In this document: piece by piece, positions 5,849 to 7,576 of the stretch
Numbering within the stretch: position 1 is the first letter of the stretch
Layout: every line of letters starts with the position of its first letter
Assembly: GCA_021160155.1 (NCBI GenBank)
Contig: JAGHDB010000374.1
Location: 1-7,576, forward strand
From: Bacteroidales bacterium
GTDB lineage: Bacteria > Bacteroidota > Bacteroidia > Bacteroidales > UBA12481
DNA: 7,576 nucleotides
Direction of reading: 5' to 3'
The notes under the pieces: generated by a model
What the model saw: the letters and a program-made list of their open reading frames with translations, nothing else
Databases searched by the model: none
Told to the model about the DNA's origin: nothing
Program-made: the position numbers and the translations under genes

Positions 5849-7576
5849 TGAATTTCTAATCGAAAAGGTAAGCGTGTCTGAATACTGCTGTTAGCGGTTA
5901 ATTCATGCAGTTCCTGTAACAGGGGGATTTCACTGATCAGGGTTGCACGGATGGCTGTTCGCCCGAGTAGTTCATTAACCAGTTTATTTACAGGGTCTTC
6001 AAGAGCCGGTAGTTGACGGATCCGGTAATTGGTCAGATTTGCTTCCTGAGCAGCAACCTCTATCGCCCGGCTCAAACCGCCTATTTCATCCGCCAGTTTT
6101 AATTTCACGGCAGATGCTCCCGACCAGATCCTCCCCTGGCCCAGTTCATTAACCCGTTCGGGGCTCATATGGCGTCCGGCTGCTACCCCGTTTACAAAGT
6201 GTTGATAGGTCTGACCCAGGAGATCCTCAAATACGCTTCGTTCTGCCTGAGACATCGGTTTATATGGAGATCCGGCCGCTGATAACCGGTTGGTTTGCAC
6301 CCCGTCGGTGTAGATACCCAGTTTGTCATTCATTAGTTTCTGAAAGGTGGGAAAAGTCCCGAAAGCACCAATGGATCCGGTTATTGTAGTAGTATTGGCC
6401 AGGATCCTGGTAGCCGGTGCAGAGATCATATATCCTCCTGAAGCTGCCAGATCACCCATGGAGACAATCACTGGTTTGACCCTGGCAGTCAGTTCAACCT
6501 CCCGCCTGATCTGGTCGGATACCACAGCATCTCCTCCCGGCGAATTCACCCTGAATACTACGGCTTTAATTTTATTGTTTTTTCTGACTTTCCTGAATGT
6601 TTTGGCCAAATCTGCATTAATCCCCTGGATACCAAACGATTCTTTTGCTATTGTTCCTGAGCCGTATATTACTGCGATCCGGTCAGGGGTGTATTCCCTT
6701 TTTTCGGATACCGGAACCCTTGAATAATCGCTCATTGAAACCATCTGCAGTTTACCGGACGAAGCGGCTCCGCTCCGGTCTTTCAGAAAATCGAGTACCT
6801 GATCTTCATAAAGCAAAGAGTCAATCAATCCGGATTTAAGTGCTGTTTGTGGGGTGCGTGGGATCCATCCGTCGGCCAGCCGGTTGAGCTCTTTTGTTGA
6901 CAGGTCACGTGAATCTGAGATACCGGCGAGCATGTGCGACCAGACGGTTTGGATATAAGCATTGATCTGTTCGCGGTTTTCAGGGCTCATGGATTGGCGC
7001 AGGTAGGGTTCAACCGCAGATTTGTATTTTCCTTCCCTGACAACCTGCACTTCAATACCGAGCTTATCAAGCGCTTTTTTATAGAACATGATCTCCGACC
7101 GCAATCCTTTGAATTCAAGATATCCTTCAGGATTCATAAAGATTTTATCGGCGGCACTGGCCACATAATACGAGGTTTGTGTCCAGAGTGAACTGTAGGC
7201 ATATATAAACTTTCCGGATTTGCTGAATTTCACCAGTGCCTGCCGGATTTCATCCATTGTGGAGATGCCTGCCCGGGGAATATAGGATTTGATCAGTACT
7301 CCGGTGATATTGGGGTCATCGGCTGCTTTATCAAGATTTTGCAGGATATCGTAGAGGCCCAGTGTGCCCTTGAATGACATCTTTGCAATACTTAGTGCAT
7401 CCATGGGTGTTTTAAGGGAGCGGTCGGTAATTTTTTGGTTGAGATCCAGTACCAGTACACTGCCCGGTTTGATTTTAACTTTTGAGGGTCCGGTTGAAAA
7501 GAGTGCGGAAAGACTGCCGACACTAATCAGTATTAAAATTAACAGGGCAACGACAATCGCAAGAAGCGTGGCAAAA
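5845..7576 (-). CDS. sppA: Signal peptide peptidase SppA, long (protease IV) form (5' end outside the window)
   Basis: SppA is a membrane-bound Ser/Lys protease that degrades cleaved signal peptides and membrane fragments. The nearest ATG is at 7404, but the frame continues to the right edge and adds 57 family-like residues: a hydrophobic anchor at bases about 7513-7575, then a KPGSVLVLDLN strand leading into the first domain. The true start is therefore beyond the window. Numbered from the ATG at 7404, the catalytic Lys is K128 in GKYKSAVEP and the nucleophile is S322 in GDLAASGGY. VNSPGGD lies at 287-292 and TGSIGAFG at 342-349. Two tandem SppA domains identify the long protease IV form rather than the short Bacillus form; at least 576 residues are visible. 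It leads the block visible here and overlaps lpxK by 4 bp. Active-site residues are intact. The association with LpxK and purine salvage suggests shared transcription, not a shared pathway. Confidence 0.96.
   Translation of the reverse strand, partial: FATLLAIVVALLILILISVGSLSALFSTGPSKVKIKPGSVLVLDLNQKITDRSLKTPMDALSIAKMSFKGTLGLYDILQNLDKAADDPNITGVLIKSYIPRAGISTMDEIRQALVKFSKSGKFIYAYSSLWTQTSYYVASAADKIFMNPEGYLEFKGLRSEIMFYKKALDKLGIEVQVVREGKYKSAVEPYLRQSMSPENREQINAYIQTVWSHMLAGISDSRDLSTKELNRLADGWIPRTPQTALKSGLIDSLLYEDQVLDFLKDRSGAASSGKLQMVSMSDYSRVPVSEKREYTPDRIAVIYGSGTIAKESFGIQGINADLAKTFRKVRKNNKIKAVVFRVNSPGGDAVVSDQIRREVELTARVKPVIVSMGDLAASGGYMISAPATRILANTTTITGSIGAFGTFPTFQKLMNDKLGIYTDGVQTNRLSAAGSPYKPMSQAERSVFEDLLGQTYQHFVNGVAAGRHMSPERVNELGQGRIWSGASAVKLKLADEIGGLSRAIEVAAQEANLTNYRIRQLPALEDPVNKLVNELLGRTAIRATLISEIPLLQELHELTANSSIQTRLPFRLEIH

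Noticed and set aside
6347..6727. A 126-codon plus-strand open frame inside sppA
   Set aside because: It is antisense to the catalytic domain of sppA, which has clear motifs, and has no recognisable family features of its own.
1..7576. Search for CRISPR repeats, tRNA/rRNA genes, insertion sequences, toxin-antitoxin or defence genes
   Set aside because: No direct repeat array, cloverleaf-like segment, transposase motif or small paired gene was seen; the window is almost fully covered by recognisable genes.

Overview
The window looks like ordinary chromosomal DNA from a member of the Bacteroidota, probably an environmental or gut-type lineage of middling GC content. Four signs support this. 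One protein combines two lamin-tail domains with a FlgD-like or secretion-type C-terminal domain, an architecture typical of that phylum. The minus strand carries sppA, lpxK and a trimeric-type purine nucleoside phosphorylase in tight order, an arrangement I recall from Bacteroidota but could not check here. Shine-Dalgarno sequences are missing or poor. A TAnnTTTG-type -7 element lies upstream of asd. LpxK shows that the cell is Gram-negative with lipid A.

Layout, left to right. At 1-1236 (+) is a serine hydrolase of the beta-lactamase/transpeptidase-like family with a lipoprotein signal; its start lies beyond the left edge. At 1248-2240 (-) is aspartate-semialdehyde dehydrogenase (asd), convergent with the hydrolase after an 11-bp gap. 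At 2241-2319 is the only real intergenic region, a compact divergent control region with a polypurine asd leader and a candidate asd promoter. At 2320-3981 (+) is a two-lamin-tail-domain protein, probably exported, whose N terminus is oddly short. At 3967-7576 (-) is a three-gene block read right to left: sppA (start beyond the right edge), lpxK and punA. Its successive genes overlap by 4 and 8 bp, and it runs 15 bp into the 3' end of the lamin-tail gene.

The genes serve separate household tasks: lysine/threonine/methionine/diaminopimelate synthesis (asd), purine salvage (punA), lipid A phosphorylation (lpxK), membrane cleanup of signal peptides and proteins (sppA), and cell-surface functions (hydrolase, lamin-tail protein). 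The minus-strand block is almost certainly one transcript, although its members share no pathway. No stretch over 300 bases lacks a gene. I see no tRNA, rRNA, CRISPR array, insertion sequence, attachment site or convincing intrinsic terminator.

I do not find a convincing undescribed system. The points most worth a second look are the missing signal peptide on the lamin-tail protein, the overlap-coupled sppA-lpxK-punA block with its TTG start, and the polypurine asd leader with an in-frame alternative start.
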